Translations under genes and position numbers: made by a program
Assembly: GCA_947038405.1 (NCBI GenBank)
Contig: CAMQVY010000002.1
Coordinates: 62,001-126,000, forward strand
Length of the DNA stretch: 64,000 bases
From: an uncultured Rikenellaceae bacterium
GTDB lineage: Bacteria > Bacteroidota > Bacteroidia > Bacteroidales > Rikenellaceae
Direction of reading: 5' to 3'
Notes under the pieces: model-generated
Told to the model about the DNA's origin: nothing
Database searches by the model: none
What the model saw: the letters and a program-made list of their open reading frames with translations, nothing else
Shown here: one piece after another, positions 1 through 7,486 of the stretch
How the letters are laid out: each line of letters opens with the position of its first letter
Numbering within the stretch: position 1 is the stretch's first letter

Positions 1-1422
1 AACTGTACGTGGAATCATAACCCTTACAGAGGGGTATTTATCATAGTAATTATACCTCTGTAACATACTATTTACAAATGCCAATCCTCTACCTTTTCCC
101 CCTAACGAACCCTCGCCTAATCTAGCAAACCAGATTGTATCATTATAATTTTGAGATGAAAATTTAGCAACAACTCCTTGACCTAAGAGAATACGATAAT
201 CTTGTATCTTATTCACAAGGAAATGTCTCATCTCGCTGGTCGACTCAAAATTAGTATTAGTCAATATTTTTATTGATGTTGCAATCGAGAATAGTCCCCT
301 GGAATACAACCACTTTGAGAGGTGGTTTTGAGAAGAGTGTATTAATAGATTCTCTTCGGGCAGCGTCAATATTAGTTGTTGTAGCTCTTTTAAATCTTTA
401 GCTCTTGCAATTATAGCCCCAGTTTTTGTATCTTTTGAGACAAAATCCCCAAAAGCAAACTCTTCAGCAATATACTCCGAAAGCTCTAGAAGGAGCGTTT
501 TAGAATATTTTACAATAAACCCAACTCCCAACTCTTCTGCGACCTTACGTATACTCTCTTGCGAAGATTGCAGTAGAAATGGCATCAAAGGGTTATCTTT
601 TTTGATTAATTTACAAAGATCTATCCCCGCATCCAACTTCTCTGAAGAACTCGGATCATTTTTGTTTATTACAAACCCAACATCAGATATTACTCCCAGT
701 AGATTCTCCTTATATTTTTCATATAACTCTACGGCATCACTATAATTTGTAGCTAACAATATCTTAGGTCTTGATCTCTTTCTTAGTGTTTGTTGCTGCT
801 CATTGAGAGCATCTTGGAGAAACTCATCACTTTGATGTAACACTAATTTATATATTGCAGGTAGGTATGTCGAGTAATATCGTATTGAATCCTCCACAAG
901 TAAAATTGATTGAACACCATTCTCCAATATATCAGTATCAGCATTCATTTTATCCTCAATTGTCTTGATAATAGCAAGCATTAAATCTGCATTTCCATGC
1001 CAATTAAAGATATAATCGATGTGACTTTTATCCTCGGAATCGAGCCTTTTGTATATATGTTTCGAGATACCAGTCATTAAAACAAATGGTATATTCGGGT
1101 ACTTATCCTTAATTATTTTTGAGAATGCAAACACATCTAGCTCCCCAATATTATACATTGAGATTACAAGATCTATCTCTTTTTCAGTATCAAGTGCATT
1201 CATTGCCTCCGAAGCTGAGGACACTCGCTTAAATGCAGGTGGGTTACTTAAATTTAGATCTAAATACTCCTTATTAATTTGAGACTCCAAATGACCATCC
1301 TCCTCCAAAATGTATGCGTCGTAGCTACTACATATTAGAAGTATCTTCCGAATACGTTTCTGCATTAAATTATGGTAGTCTGTAACGACATTTACATTTT
1401 CTTGTGAATCAACTACTTTCAT
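1..1422 (-). CDS. PEP/pyruvate-binding protein with N-terminal receiver-like domains (partial)
   Basis: This is the N-terminal 474 codons of a protein that runs off the left edge of the window. The ATG is the reverse of cat at 1420-1422. Residues about 24-130 resemble a response-regulator receiver, but the usual phospho-acceptor position (around Ser88-Met89) has no Asp. A second receiver-like segment starts near residue 173, with an acidic pair Glu177-Asp178 and a candidate phospho-acceptor Asp247. Near the cut edge, the motif LGEGSLGGKGRGLAF matches the start of the pyruvate phosphate dikinase PEP/pyruvate-binding domain. In Bacteroidales, proteins of about 1000 residues with this layout are annotated as PEP synthase-like. 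I infer a regulatory or phosphotransfer role rather than central PEP synthesis. It is divergent from the GNAT-like gene to its right. Confidence 0.75.
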   Translation of the reverse strand, partial: MKVVDSQENVNVVTDYHNLMQKRIRKILLICSSYDAYILEEDGHLESQINKEYLDLNLSNPPAFKRVSSASEAMNALDTEKEIDLVISMYNIGELDVFAFSKIIKDKYPNIPFVLMTGISKHIYKRLDSEDKSHIDYIFNWHGNADLMLAIIKTIEDKMNADTDILENGVQSILLVEDSIRYYSTYLPAIYKLVLHQSDEFLQDALNEQQQTLRKRSRPKILLATNYSDAVELYEKYKENLLGVISDVGFVINKNDPSSSEKLDAGIDLCKLIKKDNPLMPFLLQSSQESIRKVAEELGVGFIVKYSKTLLLELSEYIAEEFAFGDFVSKDTKTGAIIARAKDLKELQQLILTLPEENLLIHSSQNHLSKWLYSRGLFSIATSIKILTNTNFESTSEMRHFLVNKIQDYRILLGQGVVAKFSSQNYNDTIWFARLGEGSLGGKGRGLAFVNSMLQRYNYYDKYPSVRVMIPRTV

Positions 1423-1489
1423 ACCTATTCTATCTTATTAGACCTATCGAAACTGTCGATATACATAACAAAAATAAGTTTTTTTTGCA

Positions 1490-1497
1490 TATATTTG
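1490..1497 (+). promoter_or_regulatory. Candidate -7 promoter box for the GNAT-like gene
   Basis: TATATTTG fits the Bacteroidetes -7 consensus TAnnTTTG and lies 41 bp before the ATG at 1539. No TTTG was found at the -33 position. On the other strand, positions 1476 to 1469 read TATTTTTG and could serve the divergent PEP-binding gene. Confidence 0.3.
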
Positions 1498-1538
1498 CAT
1501 AATATATGTTATAAACTGTTTTATTTTTATTTGAAAAC

Positions 1539-2750
1539 ATGAAAAAATACACTTTAGAAGAGGTTGTAGATACAAAGAGAGAGATCGAGTTTCTAAATCT
1601 GCCTAAGAGACTATACAAAGGTAATCGCAATTGGGTATGCCCTCTTGACAATGATATATTAAAAGCCTTTAACCCAAAAAAGAATCATCTTTTCAACAAC
1701 GGAGAGGCTATCAGATGGATTGCAATTGACAGTGATGGCAAAGTCGTTGGACGAATTGCAGCGTTCTACAATAGAGAACTAGCTGCCGCAAATGAAGTTC
1801 CAACGGGAGGTTGTGGTTTTTTTGAGTGTGAAAACGATCCGCAAATTGCCAACCTTCTATTTGACTACTCAAAAAAATGGCTCTCGGACCATGGCATGGA
1901 GGCTATGGATGGACCAATAAACTTTGGAGACAGAGCTGATTGGTGGGGTCTGCTAGTCCAAGGATATGAATACCAACCTCTATATGCAAATAACTACAAT
2001 CCACCATACTATAAAGAGTTATTTGAGAACTATGGTTTCCAAAATTACTTCAACCAACACTCATATTTTAAGAATATTAAAGCTGGAGAACTTAACCAAG
2101 CTGTATACGATAGAGCTAAGAGATTAGAAGAGACTCCAGGGTATCGATTTGAACACATATCTAAAAGTAATCTTGATAAAGTTACTCAAGATTTCCGATT
2201 TATATACAACAAAGCATGGGCCCTATTTACTGGCGTTAAACCAATTGATAGTGACCAAGCCAAAGGATTAATGCGAAAACTCAAGCCTATAATTGACGAG
2301 AGATTGATGCACTTTGCATACTTCAACGACCAACCAATCGGCTTCTTTATAATGGTTCCCGACCTAAACAGAGCGATTGAACCATTCAATGGCAAACTTA
2401 ACTGGTTTAATAAATTGAGACTTCTGTATAGCCTTAAATTTAGCAAAAAATTAGATAGAGTATTCGGAGTAATATTTGGAGTAATCCCTGAATTTCATGG
2501 AAAGGGCATTGAGTCTGGCTTGATGAATTGCTTTGAAAAAGAGATGGCAAAAGGAGATCTCAAATATAAAACTCTTGAATTAGCTTGGGTTGGAGATTTT
2601 AACCCTGTAATGATGAGAATGGTTGAGAGTTATGTTTGTGCTAAACGCCATAAGATGCACACCACATATAGACTACTCTTTGATCCAACAAGAGAGTTTA
2701 AAAGAGCTCCAAGAATGGGACTAAAAAGTGCAGTAAAAAAGGCTGAATAA
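1539..2750 (+). CDS. GNAT-fold acetyltransferase-like protein
   Basis: A 403-residue protein of the long GNAT-like type common in Bacteroidota. The C-terminal half (about residues 200-380) has a GNAT layout, with the acyl-CoA loop candidate PEFHGKGIESG at 317-327. The N-terminal half (about 1-180) may be a second, degenerate GNAT fold, with the conserved-looking stretch INFGDRADWWGLL at 127-139. No signal peptide or membrane segment is seen, so it is probably cytoplasmic. The substrate is unknown. It is a single-gene unit convergent with panB, and the two share a hairpin at 2775-2825. Confidence 0.7.
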   Translation: MKKYTLEEVVDTKREIEFLNLPKRLYKGNRNWVCPLDNDILKAFNPKKNHLFNNGEAIRWIAIDSDGKVVGRIAAFYNRELAAANEVPTGGCGFFECENDPQIANLLFDYSKKWLSDHGMEAMDGPINFGDRADWWGLLVQGYEYQPLYANNYNPPYYKELFENYGFQNYFNQHSYFKNIKAGELNQAVYDRAKRLEETPGYRFEHISKSNLDKVTQDFRFIYNKAWALFTGVKPIDSDQAKGLMRKLKPIIDERLMHFAYFNDQPIGFFIMVPDLNRAIEPFNGKLNWFNKLRLLYSLKFSKKLDRVFGVIFGVIPEFHGKGIESGLMNCFEKEMAKGDLKYKTLELAWVGDFNPVMMRMVESYVCAKRHKMHTTYRLLFDPTREFKRAPRMGLKSAVKKAE

Positions 2751-2774
2751 ACAATCTATTATATGTAATAAAAT

Positions 2775-2825
2775 AGCACCGCCCACGTAAAGTAGTTTCT
2801 TGAACTTACCTACGTGGGCGGCGCT
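2775..2825. terminator. Inverted repeat between convergent genes
   Basis: Arms at 2775-2789 and 2811-2825 pair over 15 bp with one mismatch, around a 21-nt loop. The stem is GC-rich (ccgcccacgta). It sits between the stop of the GNAT-like gene and the stop of panB, so it may end both transcripts. There is no strong T-run on either side. Confidence 0.5.
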
Positions 2826-2849
2826 GTATGATTATAGCGATATTACTAC

Positions 2850-3665
2850 TTAATACTGCTCTGATTCGTTAGGGAATATTGCCCCTTTAACATCACTTAC
2901 ATAGTTTGCAACTGCATCTGTAATTATAGTATCCAAGTCTGCATAACGTCTTAAAAAACGTGGAGAAAACTCCTTATTTATACCTAACATATCGTGTACA
3001 ACTAGAACTTGACCATCAACACCTCCACCTGCTCCGATCCCAATAACTGGAATTTTAAGCTCCTTCGCAACTCTAGCTCCAAGTTCAGCTGGGATTTTTT
3101 CCAATACTAGTCCAAAACAACCAGCCTCTTCTAAGAGTTTTGCATCTTTAATAAGTTTGTCAGCCTCTTCTTCCTCTCTTGCTCTAACATTATATGTTCC
3201 ATATTTATGGATAGATTGAGGAGTCAACCCAAGATGGCCCATCACTGGAATTCCAGAGCAAAGAATCCTATGTACAGACTCTAGTATCTCCTCTCCACCC
3301 TCAAGTTTTACGGCATCAGTCTCCGCCTCTTTCATAATTCTGATCGCAGAAGATAGAGCCTCTTTTGAGTTCCCTTGGTATGTTCCAAACGGAAGGTCTA
3401 CAACAATAAGGGCTCTTTTTACCGCTCTACGCACTGAACGAGCATGATATATCATATCATCAAGTGTGATAGGAAGAGTTGTTTCATAACCCGCCATTAC
3501 ATTTGCGGCAGAGTCCCCAACAAGTATCACATCTATACCCGCTCTGTCTACAATACGAGCCATTGAGTAGTCATACGATGTTAACATTGAAATCTTCTCT
3601 CCTCTCTGTTTCATCTCCGAAAGACGATATGTTGTAACAGCTTTTACTTTAGATTCGATTGACAT
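2850..3665 (-). CDS. panB: 3-methyl-2-oxobutanoate hydroxymethyltransferase
   Basis: PanB transfers a hydroxymethyl group from 5,10-methylene-THF to 2-oxoisovalerate to give ketopantoate, the first step of pantothenate synthesis. The start at 3665 (MSIESKVK) gives 271 residues, the usual family length. A longer reading frame would run through two palindromes and a weak promoter-like motif, so I reject it. Family landmarks are visible: the metal ligand Asp51 in [12 protein letters not shown], Asp90 in VVDLPFG, K120-x-E122 (KLEGGEE), [14 protein letters not shown] at 143-156, and the general base Glu189 in LEKIPAELG. No other pantothenate gene is adjacent. Confidence 0.95.
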   Translation of the reverse strand: MSIESKVKAVTTYRLSEMKQRGEKISMLTSYDYSMARIVDRAGIDVILVGDSAANVMAGYETTLPITLDDMIYHARSVRRAVKRALIVVDLPFGTYQGNSKEALSSAIRIMKEAETDAVKLEGGEEILESVHRILCSGIPVMGHLGLTPQSIHKYGTYNVRAREEEEADKLIKDAKLLEEAGCFGLVLEKIPAELGARVAKELKIPVIGIGAGGGVDGQVLVVHDMLGINKEFSPRFLRRYADLDTIITDAVANYVSDVKGAIFPNESEQY

Positions 3666-3670
3666 AATAA

Positions 3671-3706
3671 ATTTTAATATTAAAATAGGTGCATAAAAAT
3701 GCACCT
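3671..3706. promoter_or_regulatory. Two adjacent perfect palindromes before panB
   Basis: Positions 3671-3686 are a perfect 16-nt AT-only palindrome (attttaatattaaaat). Positions 3687-3706 are a perfect hairpin, aggtgcat-aaaa-atgcacct. Both lie within 41 bp upstream of the panB ATG. On the minus strand, TTACTTTGCC near 3718-3728 resembles a -7 box with one mismatch, which would put both palindromes in the 5' leader. They could be an operator or a leader structure. Confidence 0.4.
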
Positions 3707-3798
3707 TATATATGAGCGGCAAAGTAACGGAGTTTTTATCAGAATAACAAATTGAACTCCCCGATACTACCAACTATACCCTAATTAGAGGTACGTTA

Positions 3799-4335
3799 TT
3801 ATTTAACGAATTTTGATTGTGAAAACATACTCCATAGAACAATACCTGCTGATACAGATACATTTAGCGAATGTTTTGTTCCAACCTGAGGGATTTCAAC
3901 ATATCCATCACATATATCTACAACCTCTTGAGACACTCCAAACACCTCATTACCAAATACTAGAGCATATTTAACATCACTCTCAACATTAAATTGATGT
4001 AACATAACTGAATCTTCTACCTGCTCAACAGCGAATACTTTATACCCTTCACTTTTCAAGAGTTGAATAGCCTCAATACAGCTTTTATGATACCTCCAAG
4101 GTACAGTATTTTCTGCACCTAAGGCTGTTTTATGAATATCTTTATTTGGGGGTGTTGCACAAATCCCACATAGTTCAATCCTTTCAACACCAAAGGCATC
4201 TCCTGTTCTGAAGAAAGTTCCCACATTATTTGAGCTTCTAATCCCATCGAGAACAACCGTAACTGGCATCTTTTCCATTGAGGCAAACTCTTCAACTGTT
4301 GGTCTACCTAAATCACTATTTGATATTTTTTGCAT
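3799..4335 (-). CDS. TrmH/SpoU-family RNA 2'-O-ribose methyltransferase
   Basis: A 178-residue SPOUT-class methyltransferase that uses SAM to methylate a ribose 2'-OH in tRNA or rRNA. The three SpoU motifs are clear: motif 1 at 31-43 (GIRSSNNVGTFFR, with Asn36 and Arg43), motif 2 around 125-134 (LVFGNEVFGV) and motif 3 at 148-161 (IPQVGTKHSLNVSV). It is short and has no extra RNA-binding N-terminal domain, as in TrmL- or TrmH-like enzymes. The exact RNA target cannot be assigned. It lies 21 bp downstream of, and may be cotranscribed with, the lipoprotein gene. Confidence 0.9.
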   Translation of the reverse strand: MQKISNSDLGRPTVEEFASMEKMPVTVVLDGIRSSNNVGTFFRTGDAFGVERIELCGICATPPNKDIHKTALGAENTVPWRYHKSCIEAIQLLKSEGYKVFAVEQVEDSVMLHQFNVESDVKYALVFGNEVFGVSQEVVDICDGYVEIPQVGTKHSLNVSVSAGIVLWSMFSQSKFVK

Positions 4336-4356
4336 ATATTTTTCTCTTCTTTAAGT

Positions 4357-5001
4357 CTACAAATAGACTTTTTTATATACTAAAGGTTTATCGCCTCCAT
4401 TCTCAACAAGAGAACTTTGAGCTGGAATAAGTTCAAAATACAAGAGACTCTTCTCTTCAGAGTCATCTTGAAGTATAAGCTCTAACTTAGCACTTTTGTA
4501 CCATACCCCACTACTCTTTACCTCCGTACCATCAGAAGCAAAAAGATCTTTAGTGTAAGTGTAATTAGACTTCATACGTAAAATAGTTCGCTCACCATTC
4601 GCTGCCGTTGACTCATATACACCAACAATTAACTTCTCCTCAGTGCATCGCCCCTCGATATTAAATCCAATTAATGAATCTACCTCAATTACATCTAAAT
4701 TAGTCACTGAATCTTTAGTTCTCTCACCAAGAAACTCTACGAATAGAGGTTGCTTTGGTGTAGATGTGAGCATCAAGTAAGAGCGTTTTATTCTTCGAGA
4801 TATTTTCGTATTTTTAACTCCATATGAAACATTTGTCGCACAATCAACAAACTTCACACTATCAATTTTAGATGAATCAGAGAGTAGTACATACCCTCCA
4901 CTAAAGTAGTGGTATTGTGGAAGATCTAAACTATCATCAATACTGCTATTACAGCTAAATATTGTGACTAATATTATACTAAATAAAATTACTTTTTTCA
5001 T
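4357..5001 (-). CDS. Hypothetical lipoprotein
   Basis: The start is ATG 5001 (MKKVILFSIIL); an upstream GTG at 5007 is less likely. Residues 1-16 form a hydrophobic signal sequence ending in a lipobox-like TIFSC, with Cys17 as the predicted lipidated residue. The remaining roughly 197 residues have no motif I recognise and look rich in beta-strand, with alternating polar and hydrophobic residues and several DS and SS pairs. It is probably periplasmic and membrane-anchored. Function unknown. Confidence 0.7.
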   Translation of the reverse strand: MKKVILFSIILVTIFSCNSSIDDSLDLPQYHYFSGGYVLLSDSSKIDSVKFVDCATNVSYGVKNTKISRRIKRSYLMLTSTPKQPLFVEFLGERTKDSVTNLDVIEVDSLIGFNIEGRCTEEKLIVGVYESTAANGERTILRMKSNYTYTKDLFASDGTEVKSSGVWYKSAKLELILQDDSEEKSLLYFELIPAQSSLVENGGDKPLVYKKVYL

Positions 5002-5058
5002 ACACACATATTTTTTGCGATAATATTAAAAATCTCTCTCTTACCAGTTCTACGTTAT

Positions 5059-5118
5059 TGTTCAGTGCGATCACGCACCGCAGCCCGCGTAGGGCAGTTC
5101 CCTGCGTCTAGCAAACTA
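5059..5118 (+). repeat. 60-bp direct repeat, copy 1
   Basis: 59 of 60 bases are identical to 5197-5256; the only difference is cccg against ccag near the middle. The unit can form two hairpins: GTGCG-atca-CGCAC, and CGTAGGG-cagtt-CCCTGCG. It is the best-preserved member of an intergenic repeat family that is also seen, in degenerate form, at 12630, 21931, 24337, 29951 and 31645. Confidence 0.85.
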
Positions 5119-5138
5119 GTATATAAACTGCCTTTGGC

Positions 5139-5160
5139 AATAAACTTTAAAAAGTTTATT
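5139..5160. repeat. Perfect inverted repeat between the two 60-bp copies
   Basis: aataaacttt-aa-aaagtttatt: 10-bp arms with a 2-nt loop. It lies in the 78-bp spacer between the two repeat copies, downstream of the M3 peptidase gene on the minus strand, and may act as a terminator. The spacer also carries aaaacttcgtttt (about 5174-5186), which recurs inside the 32-bp inverted repeat at 63500-63531. Confidence 0.55.
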
Positions 5161-5196
5161 CAAACTCTCTTGAAAACTTCGTTTTCTGTGATAATC

Positions 5197-5256
5197 TGTT
5201 CAGTGCGATCACGCACCGCAGCCAGCGTAGGGCAGTTCCCTGCGTCTAGCAAACTA
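5197..5256 (+). repeat. 60-bp direct repeat, copy 2
   Basis: Second copy of the 5059-5118 unit. Its last three bases (5254-5256) are the TAG stop codon of the M3 peptidase on the minus strand, so the repeat abuts and includes the end of that gene. This suggests that the element spread to the gene end or was duplicated from it. Confidence 0.85.
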
Positions 5257-7344
5257 AACTAGCTCCTTAGCCGTAACTCCCATCTTATCTAATAAAGCCG
5301 TAACATCTGGCTTCGCTCCTCTAAAGTTTACATATAGCTCCATTGGGTGCAAAGTTCCCCCTTTTGTCAAAATATTATTTTTATAAGCCTCAGCAACCTC
5401 TTTATTAAATATTCCTCTCTGTTTAAACAACGAAAAAGCATCCGCTTCTAGTACTTCAGCCCACTTATAACTATAGTATCCAGCAGCATATCCGCCTGCA
5501 AAAATATGTGCAAATGCTGTTGACATACACGTACCATTTATAATAGGAAATAGTCTACTTTTCTCAGTAGCTTTCTGCTCAAAAACATCAATAGAATCTG
5601 TAATAGGAGCTGTTATTGAGTGCCATGCCATATCATTCAATCCAAAAGATACCTGTCGACTATTTGCATACGCCGCATTAAATCTTTTAGCTGCTACGAT
5701 TTTATCAATCAACACCGCAGGCATTCTTTCACCACTCTTATAATGCACAGCCCACAGATCCAAGAATTCTCTCTCCGTAGCCCAATTCTCGAGCAATTGA
5801 GACGGTAACTCAACAAAATCTCGATATACATTAGTTCCTGTTATTGAAGAGTATTTTCCCTCCGCAAATAACCCATGTAGCGCATGCCCAAACTCATGTA
5901 GTAGAGTTGTAAACTCATCAAATGTCAATAATGATGGCTCATTTGCTGTTGGTTTGGTAAAGTTACAACACACACTAACAAGTGGTCTTATCTCGTCCCC
6001 CTTCTTATCAACAAACATCTCTCTAAATGTTGTCATCCATGCCCCTCCACGCTTACCAGCACGAGGGAAGAAATCCATATAAAGAAGTCCCATATATTTA
6101 TCATTGTCACCATACACCTCATAGACTTTTACATCTTGGTGATATTTTGGCACACTACCATTCTCAACAAAGCGCAGATTAAACAATCTTTCTGCGAGTA
6201 AAAAGATACCTTTTTCAGCATTTTCCAACTGTAAATATGGCTTTATCTCCTCTTCATTGAGAGCATATTTGTCATTTTTGTATTTCTCTTCAAAGTATGG
6301 AAAATCCCAAGGCATAAACTCACCTAAAGAACTATCTTTACTAGTAGCATACTCCTTTAGTGTATTGAAATCTTCTACCGCATACTTTTGCGCTGCATCT
6401 AATAGATTATCTAAGAAACTATCTACCACCTCAACGCTCTCGGCCATCCTCTCTTCAAGCACATAATCCGCATAAGTCTTATATCCTAATAGATTTGCAA
6501 CTTTTAATCTAAGTTCTGAGATTCGTTTTACAATCTCAACATTAGAGTATTTATCATCAGCAAAACATCTTGAATTATAAGCTCTCCATACCTGCTCTTT
6601 TAAATCACGCTGAGACGAATATGTAAGAAATGGATAAAAACTTGGAAACTGTAACGTTACACACCAGCCCTCTAATCCTCGCTCCTTAGCCTCAACCTCC
6701 ATTGACTCGATAACAAATTGAGGTAGTTCAGCAACCTTTTCAGACTCTTCCTTAGGTATATTTAAAACATAAGAGTTTGTAGCTGCCAATAAGTTTTGTT
6801 GGAATTTAAGTGTCAGCGAAGATAACTCTGTTGTTAGTTCTCGATATATATCTTTATCTTCAACACTCAAAGCAGCTCCACTTCTAGCAAAACCCTTGTA
6901 TGTATTCTCTAGCAACATCTCTTGCTCTCCATCGAGTTTCAAAGCTCCACGACTCTCATACACACACTTTACACGCTCAAACAACTTATCATTAAGAGAT
7001 ATATCATTACTATACTCCGTTAATAAAGGTTGAACTATAGTTGCAATCTCCTCCATTTCGTCACTTGTCTCAGCACTATTAAGCGCAAAAAAGACTCCAA
7101 CAACCTCACTCAATCTCACCTCATTCTGTGCAAGAGCCTCAATCGTATTCTCAAATGTAGGAGTTTCATCACTCAATACAATCTCATCAACACCATCTCT
7201 AGCCTCCTTAATTGCAACTTCAAAGGCTGGTGTATAGTGCTTAACCTCGATAAGATTGAAAGGAGGTGTATTGAATGGAGTGTTATATATATTTAACAAA
7301 GGGTTGCTATCATCGCAACCTTTCTTAATTGATGTAAGTGTCAT
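5254..7344 (-). CDS. dcp: M3-family zinc peptidase, Dcp/oligopeptidase A type
   Basis: A 696-residue metallopeptidase that cleaves short peptides, either removing C-terminal dipeptides (Dcp) or acting as an oligopeptidase. The zinc motif HEFGH is at 483-487 (LLHEFGHALHGLF), and a downstream Glu in DFVELPSQLLENW supplies the expected third ligand. Length agrees with the family (680-700). No signal peptide is seen: the N-terminus is polar (MTLTSIKKGCDD), so it is probably cytoplasmic, whereas many Bacteroidales paralogues are exported. The stop codon lies in repeat copy 2. The 142 bp upstream show no clear promoter box. Confidence 0.9.
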   Translation of the reverse strand: MTLTSIKKGCDDSNPLLNIYNTPFNTPPFNLIEVKHYTPAFEVAIKEARDGVDEIVLSDETPTFENTIEALAQNEVRLSEVVGVFFALNSAETSDEMEEIATIVQPLLTEYSNDISLNDKLFERVKCVYESRGALKLDGEQEMLLENTYKGFARSGAALSVEDKDIYRELTTELSSLTLKFQQNLLAATNSYVLNIPKEESEKVAELPQFVIESMEVEAKERGLEGWCVTLQFPSFYPFLTYSSQRDLKEQVWRAYNSRCFADDKYSNVEIVKRISELRLKVANLLGYKTYADYVLEERMAESVEVVDSFLDNLLDAAQKYAVEDFNTLKEYATSKDSSLGEFMPWDFPYFEEKYKNDKYALNEEEIKPYLQLENAEKGIFLLAERLFNLRFVENGSVPKYHQDVKVYEVYGDNDKYMGLLYMDFFPRAGKRGGAWMTTFREMFVDKKGDEIRPLVSVCCNFTKPTANEPSLLTFDEFTTLLHEFGHALHGLFAEGKYSSITGTNVYRDFVELPSQLLENWATEREFLDLWAVHYKSGERMPAVLIDKIVAAKRFNAAYANSRQVSFGLNDMAWHSITAPITDSIDVFEQKATEKSRLFPIINGTCMSTAFAHIFAGGYAAGYYSYKWAEVLEADAFSLFKQRGIFNKEVAEAYKNNILTKGGTLHPMELYVNFRGAKPDVTALLDKMGVTAKELV

Positions 7345-7486
7345 ATGGCATATTGTTAATTATGTTGTTTCGGAATATAGTTATTATACACCCCACGCTA
7401 CATGATAGCAACGAGCTAGTGTCAGTTTGGTGCAACGACTCTACTCGAGTGATTTTATACAATTGCATCGAACTATTTGAATATAA

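Noticed and set aside
5059-5256. The two 60-bp repeats as a minimal CRISPR array
   Set aside because: Only two units, 60 bp long, with a 78-bp spacer that carries its own inverted repeat; no cas gene in the window; relatives of the unit occur singly elsewhere.
5065-5262. Plus-strand 65-codon ORF over the repeats
   Set aside because: Its amino acid sequence repeats because the DNA repeats; it has no independent support and overlaps the peptidase stop region.
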